A stretch of DNA of 29,280 bases from Spongospora subterranea (taxonomy: Eukaryota > Endomyxa > Phytomyxea > Plasmodiophorida > Plasmodiophoridae), in contig OUQQ01000213.1 in NCBI GenBank assembly GCA_900404475.1, forward strand, positions 1 through 29,280, written 5' to 3'. The notes under the pieces were generated by a model. The model worked only from the letters and a program-made list of their open reading frames with translations. It did no database searches and was not told the origin of the DNA. Shown here piece by piece: positions 19,777 through 29,280 of this stretch. Numbering within the stretch: position 1 is the first letter of the stretch; each line of letters starts with the position of its first letter. The position numbers and the translations under genes were made by a program.

Positions 19777-22700
19777 TTACGAGGGAATGCCTTCAAGGTC
19801 CTGGAGTAATAAATCGTCCTCATCGAAAGTTTTGACTGCACCAAGTTTCAACGCCGCATAGTAGCCATTCGAATCCAGGCGCAATCCTGACAAATCAAAT
19901 TAACATAGAAAAAGAAATAGCAATCAATCGAAAATTATGTGGTTCCATTTACATTCACAAATATGGAAGAATCAACTTCAAATCGACATCGCAAAATGAT
20001 ATTTACCGAGAAATGTGAGGTCATTGACTTCAAACATGCCCAAAAACTGGAGCAAATTATCGCGATATGTGTCGGCCAGCTGGTCAAGCTGTGGCTGGAA
20101 TCGCGCCGCCAAGGCCATCACACGCTGAGTGGACGCGCTCCGACTTGCCGATACCGCTTCACTATATGATAAAATCGTGCCGTCATTACCAATCGAATTC
20201 TGACATTGCAGATAGAACTGCTTTATACCTTGAATATTTTCGCAATGCCAACTCTTCAATGGCGGCATCGTGCAAACGGAGTTGGACAGTTGTGAAGCGT
20301 AAAATACAATCACAAAGCTGTAAAATGACGAACGTTAGGACGCATAACGATCGTGCAACCAAATCGACAAAAATGCCTTGACCTTGGAGAGTGGCTCCTG
20401 TAAAGGCAGTTGTCGACCAGATAGAAACAATTTATCTTTGAGTCGCGTCGAGTACAACTTATGCGCCGATATGATTTCCTAAAAAAGCAAGCAGACCTTA
20501 GTTCAAGGAAGTATCAAACCATCAACGCGACATCTATATTTGAAAAGGGTGACATGAGCCAAAATCGCTTTCTTTGGAAAAAGTGAACATTGACAACAAT
20601 GATATGATGAGGATTGAAAGCGGAGGGCGAAAAAACGAATAACACGGAAATTTGCACAAAAACGGCAACAGTAAACAAGTTCTTACATCAAGATCAGTGG
20701 CTTGTTCAATATCGGAGCCAAGTGCAAGCCAGCAGTCCTCAACCACATCGTATTTCACGAACTGCGTCAGGTTTTGGACTAACTGGACCATCTCATGTCG
20801 AATGGTGTGCCCTATAAATAGACCTTACGGTAAATTGCCAAAAAGACGGTTTATCTGCACAGTCATTCAGAGGGAAATTCTTGGAACGTAAAAATGGATC
20901 CGCGTTGCAGAAAAGGAAGAAAATTGCCTCAAAACTATGACGCGATGTCAAGCTAGATTACACAATCAGCATGTCGACGAATCGATGTCATGATGTTATC
21001 AAGTTTCAGGTAAAATCGCTCAAATCAACCAACGACAGCGAGCTGAGGAAAAGGTCGTTGGGCAATTACGATACAAGCACAGTAAATACAGAATTAAATT
21101 ACATAACGAAGTACAATACAAATCAAGTTATTGCACAAGAACCTCTATGGAATAACCGAGCGAGTTCAGGTAGCGTCGCAAGCCGGGCCTGATGCACATT
21201 AAACGAGTAAGTACAGGCGAAATCCGTTGTTAATTGTACGGACCGCATCTGTGTTATGTCGAATCCAAGTATCTGACAAGCAATGTTCAATGCGCTTCAA
21301 ACGAAACATGAACCGGAATATTTGCAGATAGGCGGTTCGAATCTCGCTAGGGAACAGCAATGATAGCGGGGCGTCGTCGGTACGGTAATCCAAAGTGAAG
21401 ACATCCCAACCTACATCAGCAGGACTACTCTGTGCCGAATTAGACAACAACGCCAACGAAAACCGACTTTACGTGAGCAACAAGGTAAGGAAATCTAGCA
21501 CGAAAAGAAACAAACAATACATTGCCCGGCAGTAAATCAAATAAACCGGTGAGAAAGGAAACACTACTTGAAAAATCTATCAAAGGGATAAAGGGATATC
21601 TGCACCTGAAGAAGACGAACTTGTAAACGCTGTACGCAGGGTTGAAGATCGTATTGAGCGGTAGATGAACGAATGGCGCTATCCAGCAGAGATGTAAGAT
21701 GATGGCGGGAAATGTCGGCAGCGGGACGCGATAACTCCACGAAAACCAGATCCATCAGTGACTGAACGAAATCACCTGAGCAACCAAACAGTTGGGGGAG
21801 AAACATGGAGTAAACAAAAAAGGCACATTCATATCGAGAAATGGAACAACTAAGATCGTGACCCAATGATAGTTTTGTTCATGCCGAAGTAAAGCCAGAC
21901 CATGGAAGAAAATGGAAGAAGACCCAAGAAGCCAACTCGTTCAAACAATCATCACAGCACATGCAATCGAAATGCAGAATAAAAAACAGATCAAACAGAG
22001 CCCTAGCACCAAGGATCTTCGGAACATAACTGACGAACCGTTGACAAATAATGAGGTCAACAGTGAAACTACCTTGCCCCATGAGCAAATAGTCTTTGGC
22101 TGCCCGGAGATGGTCAACGACGCGATGTTGGTCGAGCACAACACGGACAAGACGTTTGTGAATGGCCTGAGCCAGACGATCAATCGTCCCCTCTAACTTG
22201 ATGCCATCGCAGTATACAATATCAACTGTCAACATGAAAAGAAGTAAGTTATGGCTTGGTGGCACAGAAGCGGAGTGATTGGCGAAATGGCGTACAACAG
22301 ACTAAAGATCAACAAGGAGGAGTCTAGGATAAAGACCAAAGAAAAATACAATAGCTCAAAGTAAGGAATTCAAAAAAATAGCGTCTCCTCATGCCAAAAG
22401 AAGGAAGTCCCAAACGTTTCGGTGCTTGCCTGCATTGCCGTTATCTTTGAGTGCCCATTTGGGTCGGTCCCCAAAGCGCCGGATGAACCCGACCGAGCGT
22501 CCTAAGTTGTAGATACGTTGGGCCAGGGCCTCGGTAATGCAGGTCGGGACACGCTCTGGCCGTAATACGAACTGATCGGACCCTGAAATTGAAAAAAACG
22601 CATTGAGTATGAAGGGTAATATTTGGCAAACAAATGGTGCGCGGTGCTGAAGAGACTTAATCCATACACAACATCATTTTGCATGCTACAAGAAATAATG

Positions 22701-24727
22701 CAGTTAATCACTGGCATACACGATAAAGCAGCCAATGGCGATCCGTCAGCCCGGATTTCTTCAATGAAAAACTCGCCGTGAAGATCCTCGAGCTCCCCGG
22801 TTGTGGCCCAGCGTGACATGATCTCGAACAACGGGGTAGCGGCCGCATGGACCAGCGTTCCCAATAACTCGGCAACGTATGGATCACCATGGCGATTTAA
22901 TTGCTATGCAAAGACAACGCTTACAAAATCTTCGGCAATGAAAAAGGCAAAAAAATGAATCGAGAGAAATGGATTACATCGATTAAGGACACGATGGCGC
23001 CACCGGACCTTTCACGTGTAACTTCGGCAACCATGGCTAAGGCGCGCATTCCTTTCAAAGGTCGCTGGATCCAGACATAGGCCTGACGAAGAGTCAGCCC
23101 GCTCCCGTTGGTACTATTATATGGGTCAATAAACGCAAGCAATTTAGGTCATCGCAAACCTATAAGAAACGATTCGAAATAATGGAAAGTGAGAAATACG
23201 GAGAAGGCAATGGACCAGTTAAAAGAATAACAAGCAAAGACACAAATGCTGAACCTGTCTTTGCTTTAGACAAGCAGATTTGGTTGTCTCCGAACGTGTA
23301 TCAAGAATACGCTGGGGATGTGAGTCAGAAGATATTGAACAAGATGAAAGTCGAAAGCCACACCAAGTGAGTATAAATTTGAGATTCATTGGAACAACGA
23401 AAGAGTTTTTTGAAACCTCAGTCAGAACTGATGAATTTGATTGAGGAAGCACTGATCGAAAAAAAATTGTGTCACGCTCTGAATTACCATTGTGATTCGA
23501 GAACTGCCAGAAGCCTATAGAATAGCGTAATTTGGTTTTGAACAGCAGAACAGAGGGCCTGGCGAACGCGACCGCATGATGTCGACGGTTCCGCGAACGC
23601 TTCCGATACGACAACAAAAAGATGTCCAAGCGTGGCCATTGCTCGCACTAGAAACCAAAAAAGTTAGAAGCAGCTGAGCAGCACCAAAACGTGATGGTAA
23701 AAAAAAAACGAAAATTAAGAGCATCGAGTAGCACTCACGACAGATAAACATTTGAAAAATCAGAAGTTGGTCGGAGAAAACACCAAACCAGGAAATTATA
23801 CCCTTTGAAGTGCACAAAAAGAAAAAAAATGAGAATGAAACCTGTGGAAAACCAAAAAAAAGGTTAGACAAGCAAATACCAAGGTTCGCCGCATCTGACG
23901 GTATCTCATCCGGAATAAGCACTTTTCCATGTGAATTTGGGCGGAATTTGATAATATCACCATCAACACCCTGAACAATATAGAATACGTCGCGAAGAAT
24001 TATGCGCTCGTATTGGGTGTCGGGAGACTCCACAGGCGAATGGGAAGGCGACACGACCACATCAATGGGCGGCACGTTGATAGCAGCAACGGATGGTTGC
24101 GGTGCAGAGGAAATCAGAATCGTGGGGTTACAAAATATGTCTCCATCTGCGTTATATGATGATAGGGCGTAGAGCATGTATAAAATGGACGGCGTATGGC
24201 GCAACAAGGGGTATTTGGCCAACTTGGCGTACTGCTCGTCGAACTCAATCGAGTTGACGTGCCGTCGGAAAACTGTTACCAAAGAAGCAATGATTGAATG
24301 AAGATGACCGAGTGAAACAGATGGACAGAGACGTGATTGAAAATGCGGATAGCGACCAGCAAAACATTTACTGTCACATTGAAAAACTAAATATGATTTT
24401 CAAGACTCATACGAGCATGTATGCAGTTGCTTTGCAAAAAAACATCCTTCACACTTATACAGGGAAATACCAGACGCAAAAGGAACAATGCAGAAACACA
24501 ACCATCTTAGAAGTTGCCTTACGCATGGCAGAGATCATCTGTTGAAGATGAACGTTGTCGAGAGGTAGGCGCGGTTCGATACGACTACAAAGGAGACGGG
24601 CCGACAATGCCAGATTGGCGTCCAGATCGGACCCTTCCCCGCATAGCGACTTGACCAGACGGTTCAAGAGCGTGGAGATCTGCGACGATCGCCCAGGCTC
24701 TGACGATGCCGACGTCATCATCGTCAT
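19777..24727 (-). CDS. TUBGCP3: Gamma-tubulin complex component 3 (GCP3/Spc98 family)
   Basis: Fifteen exons give 786 residues with every phase consistent: 24727-24523, 24272-23880, 23647-23488, 23113-22978, 22903-22720, 22582-22430, 22225-22073, 21775-21606, 21429-21244, 21188-21143, 20811-20687, 20478-20383, 20317-20229, 20161-20007 and 19886-19777. Human GCP3 is ~907. The N-terminus resembles the GCP3-specific part. LRDVFYIVQGVDGD opens the GRIP1 region, followed by GLTLRQAYVWIQRPL, HGDPYVAELL and TTGELEDLHGEFF. The GRIP2 region has LLMGQG/DFVQSLMDL, GWDVFTLDY and a C-terminal LRLDSNGYY. GCP2 and GCP3 form the base of the gamma-tubulin small complex that nucleates microtubules at centrosomes or spindle poles. 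GCP3 is favoured over GCP2 by SLLDSAIRSSTAQYD and the GWDVF block. The 22226-22429 intron is GC-AG (CAG|GCAAGC). ATTAAA lies at 19766-19771. Confidence 0.9.
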
Positions 24728-24738
24728 CCGGATTTGAA

Positions 24739-25902
24739 ATGTCCCAACATGACGTGTGTACGATCACATTTCGACACGCGAGTCGGTATCCTGCCGCCTC
24801 CGCCTGTAACAAGTGAACATACCGTGGCCAGGGGCAAGTTGTATTAAACACCCATGCACTGGCCAATCAACCCACCTGGTTGAGTTCCTGGCAAGCGTCT
24901 CAACTGCAATTACCCCATCAGGAAACGCACAAGATACGACAACGTATTGCGTTTGTTTATCAATTGGAGCAATCTTTGTCCACATCAGTCATTCAAAACA
25001 CGACTGCAAATCGGCGACGGTTAGAAAACGTTGGTGCATCTGTGATGATCCTACTACGATGGCGACGACATCCACTTTTCTGCGATGGTCTCCAGAACCG
25101 ACAACCCAGCCATAGTAATCTGTCACTCTGCAATCGCAATGATTTTAGAAAACAACAAAGCCAACCAGACGACAAAGGTATGGCGGACGATGTCGCCCTT
25201 CACTGGGGCGCTCGACACACAAGAAGAAACAAATTGTATCAATAATTATGTAAAAAATCGATCGAAGTCTTGTTCGACGTTCCGCTCTCTATTCAAACTA
25301 GTGTTGCGATTGAAATAGGGGACCCATAAGCGATGAAGGTTCGATGGTTTGGCGTCCCTGTTAACCGCGAATTTTAATGCCTGACTCTCAGAGCCTTGGG
25401 CGACCAAAGTGGCGTGTTTTTCGAGCGACAATTAAGATCGGAGACAAGCAGACCTTACGAGACGATCGTTTGGGTGGACTTCATCGTTTGAAACGAGTCC
25501 TTTATGTTGTCATGTACTCCTTCAAGTCTGTATTCAAACTTTGCACAGACCGGATCCCAGAGCTTTCGCCTGAGTGTACCGTTTTCATGACAGGAGGCTG
25601 TCATGTGCAACCACAAGGATGATGAACATGAAATCGTGCCAACAGGGAGTACACGCCAAAACCTCAGGAGCACTTCATTTCTATGAGGTAATGGCCTTGA
25701 AATGTCAACTCCTGAAGCGAATGGCCATCCGCCATCTGAACATAGCCGAAGAATCATCATCCAAAAGAATCCGGTGGACGACTATTTCGTAGTTTTTGGC
25801 CCTCCAAGTTTCGTTAATCAATGGCTCCACCAATCTGCTGAACGTTTGCGCCAAAATCAACCAGCAATTTCTGCTGAAATTACCAGCGTCCAAGAATTGT
25901 AA
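24739..25902 (+). CDS. Uncharacterised spliced gene (tentative model)
   Basis: The frame GQVVLNTHALANQPTWLSSW onwards (24832 to about 25179) is Gln/Arg-rich with helical character (HKIRQRIAFVYQLEQSLST). A short first exon MSQHD at 24739-24753 can join it through a 78-nt intron. The 3' end is the open frame 25702-25902, which contains NPVDDYFVVFGPPSFVNQWL and stops at 25902. A 39-nt intron (about 25651-25689) could link it to a short acidic exon (HKDDEHEIVPTGS). Middle exons are unresolved: the plus frame at 25440-25590 (LGGLHRLKRVLYVVMYSFKS) and a minus-strand frame over the same bases both look coding-like. I do not recognise the family, and part of this may be a minus-strand gene. Confidence 0.35.
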
Positions 25903-26043
25903 TCACGGTCCTAGCAGACATCCGTCAATGTGGTTCATAATGGTCTGCTTGACCACAGTTGTTTTCGTCGTCTCTCAATTGGTTTCCACCGAGTTCCCCA
26001 CGAAATTTGTTGTCACGTTTTGGCTCTTTTGGGACGCGGTTTA

Positions 26044-26307
26044 TTACGCGTCGGGGCGGTTGAACGTCATGTTCGATACGATCAACGGCAACCTGGTTCT
26101 AACCTGTTGGCGTGGGAGGGTTCAAGTAATCATGGTCGCTATCTCGGGTGACGATAAACGTTGTAATCATCAGCCACGAACCGTTGGTCACATTCAGGAT
26201 ATCGGGAGCGTACATGAAAATCTGGATCGGGGCGATCGGGAACGATATCTCAAGTAGATTTTGGGGGAAGCTCCCAAGATCTTTACCGGGTCCATCGCGC
26301 CCGCACT
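26044..26307 (-). CDS. Candidate small spliced membrane protein
   Basis: Three short exons join in phase: MRGWDRLWASAGAMDP (26307-26260), then a hydrophobic exon beginning ISFPIAPIQIFMYAPDIL, then a last exon containing LPLIVSNMTFNRPDA with the stop at 26044-26046. The product would be about 67 residues with one or two membrane segments and NVTNGS, a possible N-glycosylation site. The segment SWLMITTFIVRTRLPLIV loosely recalls the first core helix of Oxa1/YidC insertases, but the remaining helices are absent. Upstream minus-strand exons antisense to the plus-strand coiled-coil gene are possible. The coding potential rests on phase-matched splice sites only. Confidence 0.3.
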
Positions 26308-26430
26308 GGCCCACAGCCGATCCCAACCTCTCATCACTCCGCTCGGTGTCGTAGCGCCATGGACAGGAGTCGCTCTTGGTCGAGCCTGCCGGGACGATAT
26401 CTCAGCCACAGTGCGGTGGTGTTGTCGCAG

Positions 26431-27147
26431 ATGGCGCACCCGGTGCTGTTCATTGGAAAACCCACCAGGAAGCAGGTTGTGGCCGTTGCCGCGGTCAAGA
26501 ACGAAGTGGCCGCCGCCCGAAAGGGACGCCAACGGCACCGATCGGTGGCAAGGCGTCCAGCGATGATCTCGTCGGTGTCGAAACCAGATATTCTGACAGC
26601 GTATTTTGGTTGCGACGAGAGCTCTCGACGGATCAAGGAACGACTTGATCCCAGACAGAATCAGGAACGGTTAGATTTTGATCCGGAAGCTCTGCTGAAA
26701 GTGGACGACGATTCTGACGGCGACTTCAACGACGAAGAGAGTGGTGGCGTGAGCGACAGGTCGGAAGATGACGCGCTGGAACCGGTTTCGGAACCCGAGA
26801 TCTATCCTATGACAGAATCGGATGGCGTTTCGGATTTCAGGATCGCGTCGTCCCTGATGCAAGAAGCGATTCGCGAGATCGGGGAGGACAACGGGCAACT
26901 GGGGAGGATCACCGAAACAATCTGGAGATCGTATGAATCCTGCAGCGAACGCATAATTCATCAGGCGAATCTGGCCGATGCCCTGAGCGGCGAGCTGCAA
27001 TCAGCGCAGCAGGCCCTGCAGCAAGCTCGAAACACGATCGCCGAGAAAGATGGGATCATCAAATTCCTGAGCGAACGTATCGCCGCTACGAAAAAGGACC
27101 AAATCGAACAGGGACAAAATCAATCCGAACACGACAAAATAAACTGA
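26431..27147 (+). CDS. Acidic coiled-coil protein, unknown
   Basis: A single uninterrupted frame; an upstream in-frame ATG at 26359 would add 24 residues. From 26431 it has 238 residues. The first ~70 are basic (KNEVAAARKGRQRHRS), then a strongly acidic block (roughly residues 85-130) rich in Asp/Glu/Ser (DDDSDGDFNDEESGG). The C-terminal third is a predicted coiled coil (LADALSGELQSAQQALQQAR, then EKDGIIKFLSERI). No catalytic motif is visible. The basic-acidic-coiled-coil layout suits a nuclear or scaffolding protein, which is inference. The lack of introns sets it apart from the spliced genes here. It converges on the minus-strand gene ending at 27235. Confidence 0.55.
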   Translation: MAHPVLFIGKPTRKQVVAVAAVKNEVAAARKGRQRHRSVARRPAMISSVSKPDILTAYFGCDESSRRIKERLDPRQNQERLDFDPEALLKVDDDSDGDFNDEESGGVSDRSEDDALEPVSEPEIYPMTESDGVSDFRIASSLMQEAIREIGEDNGQLGRITETIWRSYESCSERIIHQANLADALSGELQSAQQALQQARNTIAEKDGIIKFLSERIAATKKDQIEQGQNQSEHDKIN

Positions 27148-27234
27148 ATTAAAACTATTTCTTCGGTGTGAACCTAAAGATCGATAGTGAAAAAATTACA
27201 AACATGTGATCGGAACTAAATATTAGTTTGTTCA

Positions 27235-27897
27235 TCAAATCGACGGTTTTCGTTTGCGAGAGGTGCAATTCCGATGCGTTATCGCAAGGCGTTCGTCATC
27301 ATCACAAGCGTAAATCTGTGTCAGTCGTCTGGACTTTTTCCCAGACTTCTGCACCGACGGGAACGATCTCCTGCGACCCTGCTTGGCCAACCCATGCCGA
27401 ACGCTGAACGGATCGTAGGACGTGATCATTTCCGGTTCAACATGGCGCATAACCACTCGGACCTTGCGCGATAATTCTGCGATTCTGCGCCAGATGATGT
27501 CGATATCGTGATCGATGATGACGGTGATGTAGCGGGTGTCGTGTTGGAATCCTCGCGGTGGATCATGCGGGTCGAGAGGACGATAGGATTCCGGAAATCC
27601 CGCCGCCATCATGTTGGGGCGAATCGCAATGAAATGCGGGGCAGACTGGGCGTTCACGACGATATCTTTGATCGGTTTCAGTAAGTCTTTGTATCGGATT
27701 TTGGCGCAATGACCGCCGGGGAACCTGAACGTTAACGACCCCGTTGTGAAAACGATCTCCGTCGGGGAATTGGCATATCCCCAGCCGATAATCGTTCTGC
27801 CAACCAGGACCTTGTCGACCGTCAACGTGACCCTGTTCTCTTCCAGCATGTAGGATGATCCCCTGGCCAGTTCTGGATCGTCTCCGCCATCCGACAT
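27235..27897 (-). CDS. Unknown protein with a possible PH-like beta-rich domain (3' exon of a larger gene)
   Basis: From the ATG at 27897 the frame runs about 220 residues to the stop at 27235-27237. It stays open upstream to about 27960 (GEFANPGKVMSDGGDD), so this is probably the last exon of a spliced gene. A minus-strand frame at 28319-28104 (DPALIDGLHGDALQRSRMGQ) may be an earlier exon. The first ~120 residues alternate like a beta-sandwich (ENRVTLTVDKVLVG, TEIVFTTGSLTFRFPG, YKDLLKPIKDIV, PHFIAIRP). This loosely recalls the PH-like region before the peptidase in Ulp2/SENP6-7 proteins, but no peptidase follows. The tail is very basic (RRRSFPSVQKSGKKSRR), suggesting a nuclear signal. Family unknown. 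Confidence 0.5.
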   Translation of the reverse strand: MSDGGDDPELARGSSYMLEENRVTLTVDKVLVGRTIIGWGYANSPTEIVFTTGSLTFRFPGGHCAKIRYKDLLKPIKDIVVNAQSAPHFIAIRPNMMAAGFPESYRPLDPHDPPRGFQHDTRYITVIIDHDIDIIWRRIAELSRKVRVVMRHVEPEMITSYDPFSVRHGLAKQGRRRSFPSVQKSGKKSRRLTQIYACDDDERLAITHRNCTSRKRKPSI

Positions 27898-28393
27898 CAC
27901 CTTGCCGGGATTGGCAAATTCTCCAGGGATGGCGCAACTGAAGTGGCCCCTCCCGTAAAGGAATCATGCGCAGCCCCATACGTGTCAGTAATGTTACACC
28001 TGTCTCCCTGGTGACTGGGCCCAGGGTACCGCTGGCCCTGACAGCAAAGTGCCAACACTTTGAGGAAAACGCCCGGATACAGTACGGCAATACCCCACGA
28101 ATGTCAGTCGAATGTCGCTGTGATCGTACTGTAGTTCACGTCGTTTGTCCGCACGAAAGAAGTTGATGGCGACGGAAATTGCTTCGTGATTAAGTTGAGG
28201 CGTTGCCCCATACGTGAACGCTGCAGAGCATCGCCGTGCAATCCGTCAATAAGCGCTGGGTCATGGCCGCGCTCAACGATCGGCAACCATTTTTGCGAAC
28301 ATGCTCCTTCCGAAATCAAATTCGAAGAGTTTTAGGTCTAAGCACGCATCCCGAGACAAAATCGAAAACCTCACCATTTTGGGCACTCGATGT

Positions 28394-28764
28394 TCATGCA
28401 AATGAAATACTACTTATCAGAGCGCGCTGCTTCCAAACAGCCAAACCGGACTTTAGACGTATTCGATTGCCGAGTGCTGTTGAAAGTAGCCTTCGCAGCT
28501 GATTGTTCGTCTGCTCGGACAAACATTTGCCCTTTTGTATTGAAAAGATGAAATGCTCGTGCCATGTGGAACCAAGCGTGTCGGCACTTTGGTAACCTTT
28601 GAGAACGAGAAGAAGGGTGCTACCATAGTGTGCACTGCATCGTTGGTTTCGTCAAATCTTCTTCCACCGTTCATCATTGAACGTTTGGCGCAGATCTTAT
28701 GAGCCAATGACATTACACGAAGAGCACCGTTCTCTTCAACAATACTCACGGGATGGTAGCACAT
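28394..28764 (-). CDS. Small two-exon gene or 3' end of a larger gene, unknown
   Basis: Exons 28764-28597 and 28531-28394 join in phase across a 65-nt intron (AAG|GTTACC...AAAAG) to give 101 residues from ATG 28764. The product is basic with a helical C-terminus (NNQLRRLLSTALGNRIRLKS). A 3' splice-like TAG lies just upstream of the ATG, so the true start may be in an exon further right, possibly the 28752-29201 frame. No family recognised. Confidence 0.35.
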
Positions 28765-29201
28765 GTTTTGACTCTACCTGACATGGATTCACGAGATGTA
28801 ATTCCCGCGATGCGTATCCTGCTCTCGTTGGTCGACCAATCAACTGACGCATCTTGGTCAGCTGATCGTCGACTGCCTCGAAGTACAACCATGGGCCTGA
28901 ATCTATCGGAAAAGTTTACTTCGATTGCATCCCACGAAAGCATGTCTTCCGTACACACCAAGTATGCGACGTTGAGACGGATCAGACCCGTTTGTTGTCC
29001 GTCAGTTCTAATACAGATCCTGTTATCCACCGATCTAATCGTGTGTGTGTTGGTCCAGGCTCGTAATCCATGAGACGCCAACACAGTTGCGTGAGACGGG
29101 TTCCGAGCCGCCAGGGGTGAAGCGAGGAAGTCTAAAACAGAACTACCTAAAACGAGTGTTCTAAACGTGAACTTGATGAAGAGCGTGTTGTATTGAGTCA
29201 T
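28752..29201 (-). CDS. Possible secreted or membrane-anchored protein (tentative)
   Basis: A 151-codon frame opens at ATG 29201 with a basic/hydrophobic leader (FIKFTFRTLVLGSSVLDFLA) that looks like a signal peptide or anchor. It then reads a mixed region with RICIRTDGQQ, LIRLNVAYLVCTEDMLSWDA and VNFSDRFRPMVVL. A strong 5' splice site (CC|GTGAGT, at 28751) closes the frame just before its stop, suggesting that it is a first exon. The frame differs from that of the 28764 ATG model, so the junction is unresolved. No known domain. Confidence 0.35.
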
Positions 29202-29280
29202 AGTTAGCAGGTCATTGGGCAGTAGGGCACATGACCTGCGTAAAGTGAAATATCTTGAAAATAGTAGAAAATAGGCGATT

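Noticed and set aside
19777..24727. Initial reading as gamma-tubulin complex protein 2
   Set aside because: The N-terminus, the SLLDSAIRSSTAQYD block, the GWDVFTLDY context and the exon after it fit GCP3 better than GCP2.
25796..26257. 153-codon plus-strand frame with hydrophobic stretch
   Set aside because: It overlaps the 25702-25902 frame in another phase, and the minus strand here has phase-matched splice sites; no motif supports it.
27563..28090. 175-codon minus-strand frame
   Set aside because: It is mostly an alternate frame of the 27235-27960 coding region and has shadow-like Arg/Gly/Ser composition.
1..29280. CRISPR arrays, insertion sequences, prokaryotic operons, rRNA
   Set aside because: No regularly spaced direct repeats, no transposase or integrase motifs, no conserved rRNA segments, and the gene structure is intron-rich eukaryotic throughout.

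Overview
The window is eukaryotic nuclear DNA. Almost every recognisable gene is broken by GT-AG introns with consistent reading phases. Most introns are 46-75 nt; some in the GCP3, DUF2062 and deacetylase genes are 120-375 nt. AATAAA signals follow several stop codons. There are no operons, Shine-Dalgarno sites, tRNAs, rRNAs, CRISPR arrays or transposase genes. The gene content (AF4/FMR2-type protein, USP14, gamma-tubulin complex protein 3, RhoGAP with WW domains, membrane-anchored polysaccharide deacetylase) suggests an opisthokont, probably an animal or a close unicellular relative with a compact genome. The species cannot be named from the sequence.

Layout. 1-1428: no gene I can support. 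1668-5412 (+): a RhoGAP protein with two WW domains and three calpain domain-III-like modules; its 5' end is unresolved. 5471-8055 (-): type II membrane polysaccharide deacetylase ending in a CBM2-like module, convergent with the first gene. 9273-10402 (-): four-exon DUF2062 membrane protein. 10403-12041: long non-coding stretch holding nested inverted repeats. 12042-14153 (+): complete 13-exon USP14. 14314-15936 (+): short mitochondrial-type threonyl-tRNA synthetase. 15982-18333 (-): AF4/FMR2-family protein, whose stop lies 45 nt from the synthetase stop. 19261-19679 (-): small unknown gene. 19777-24727 (-): 15-exon gamma-tubulin complex protein 3. 24739-29201: six less certain gene models or ORFs on both strands, including an acidic coiled-coil protein and a possible small membrane protein.

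The genes look like unrelated cellular functions packed closely together: proteasome-linked deubiquitination, mitochondrial translation, transcription elongation, microtubule nucleation, Rho signalling and extracellular polysaccharide modification. I found no multi-gene defence or biosynthetic system. The most unusual items are the RhoGAP/WW/calpain-DIII architecture without a protease, the deacetylase-CBM fusion, the synthetase lacking its editing domains, and a perfect 12-bp hairpin inside the synthetase reading frame. Exon boundaries were worked out by hand from splice signals, phase and family alignment recalled from memory. They are inference until checked against transcripts.
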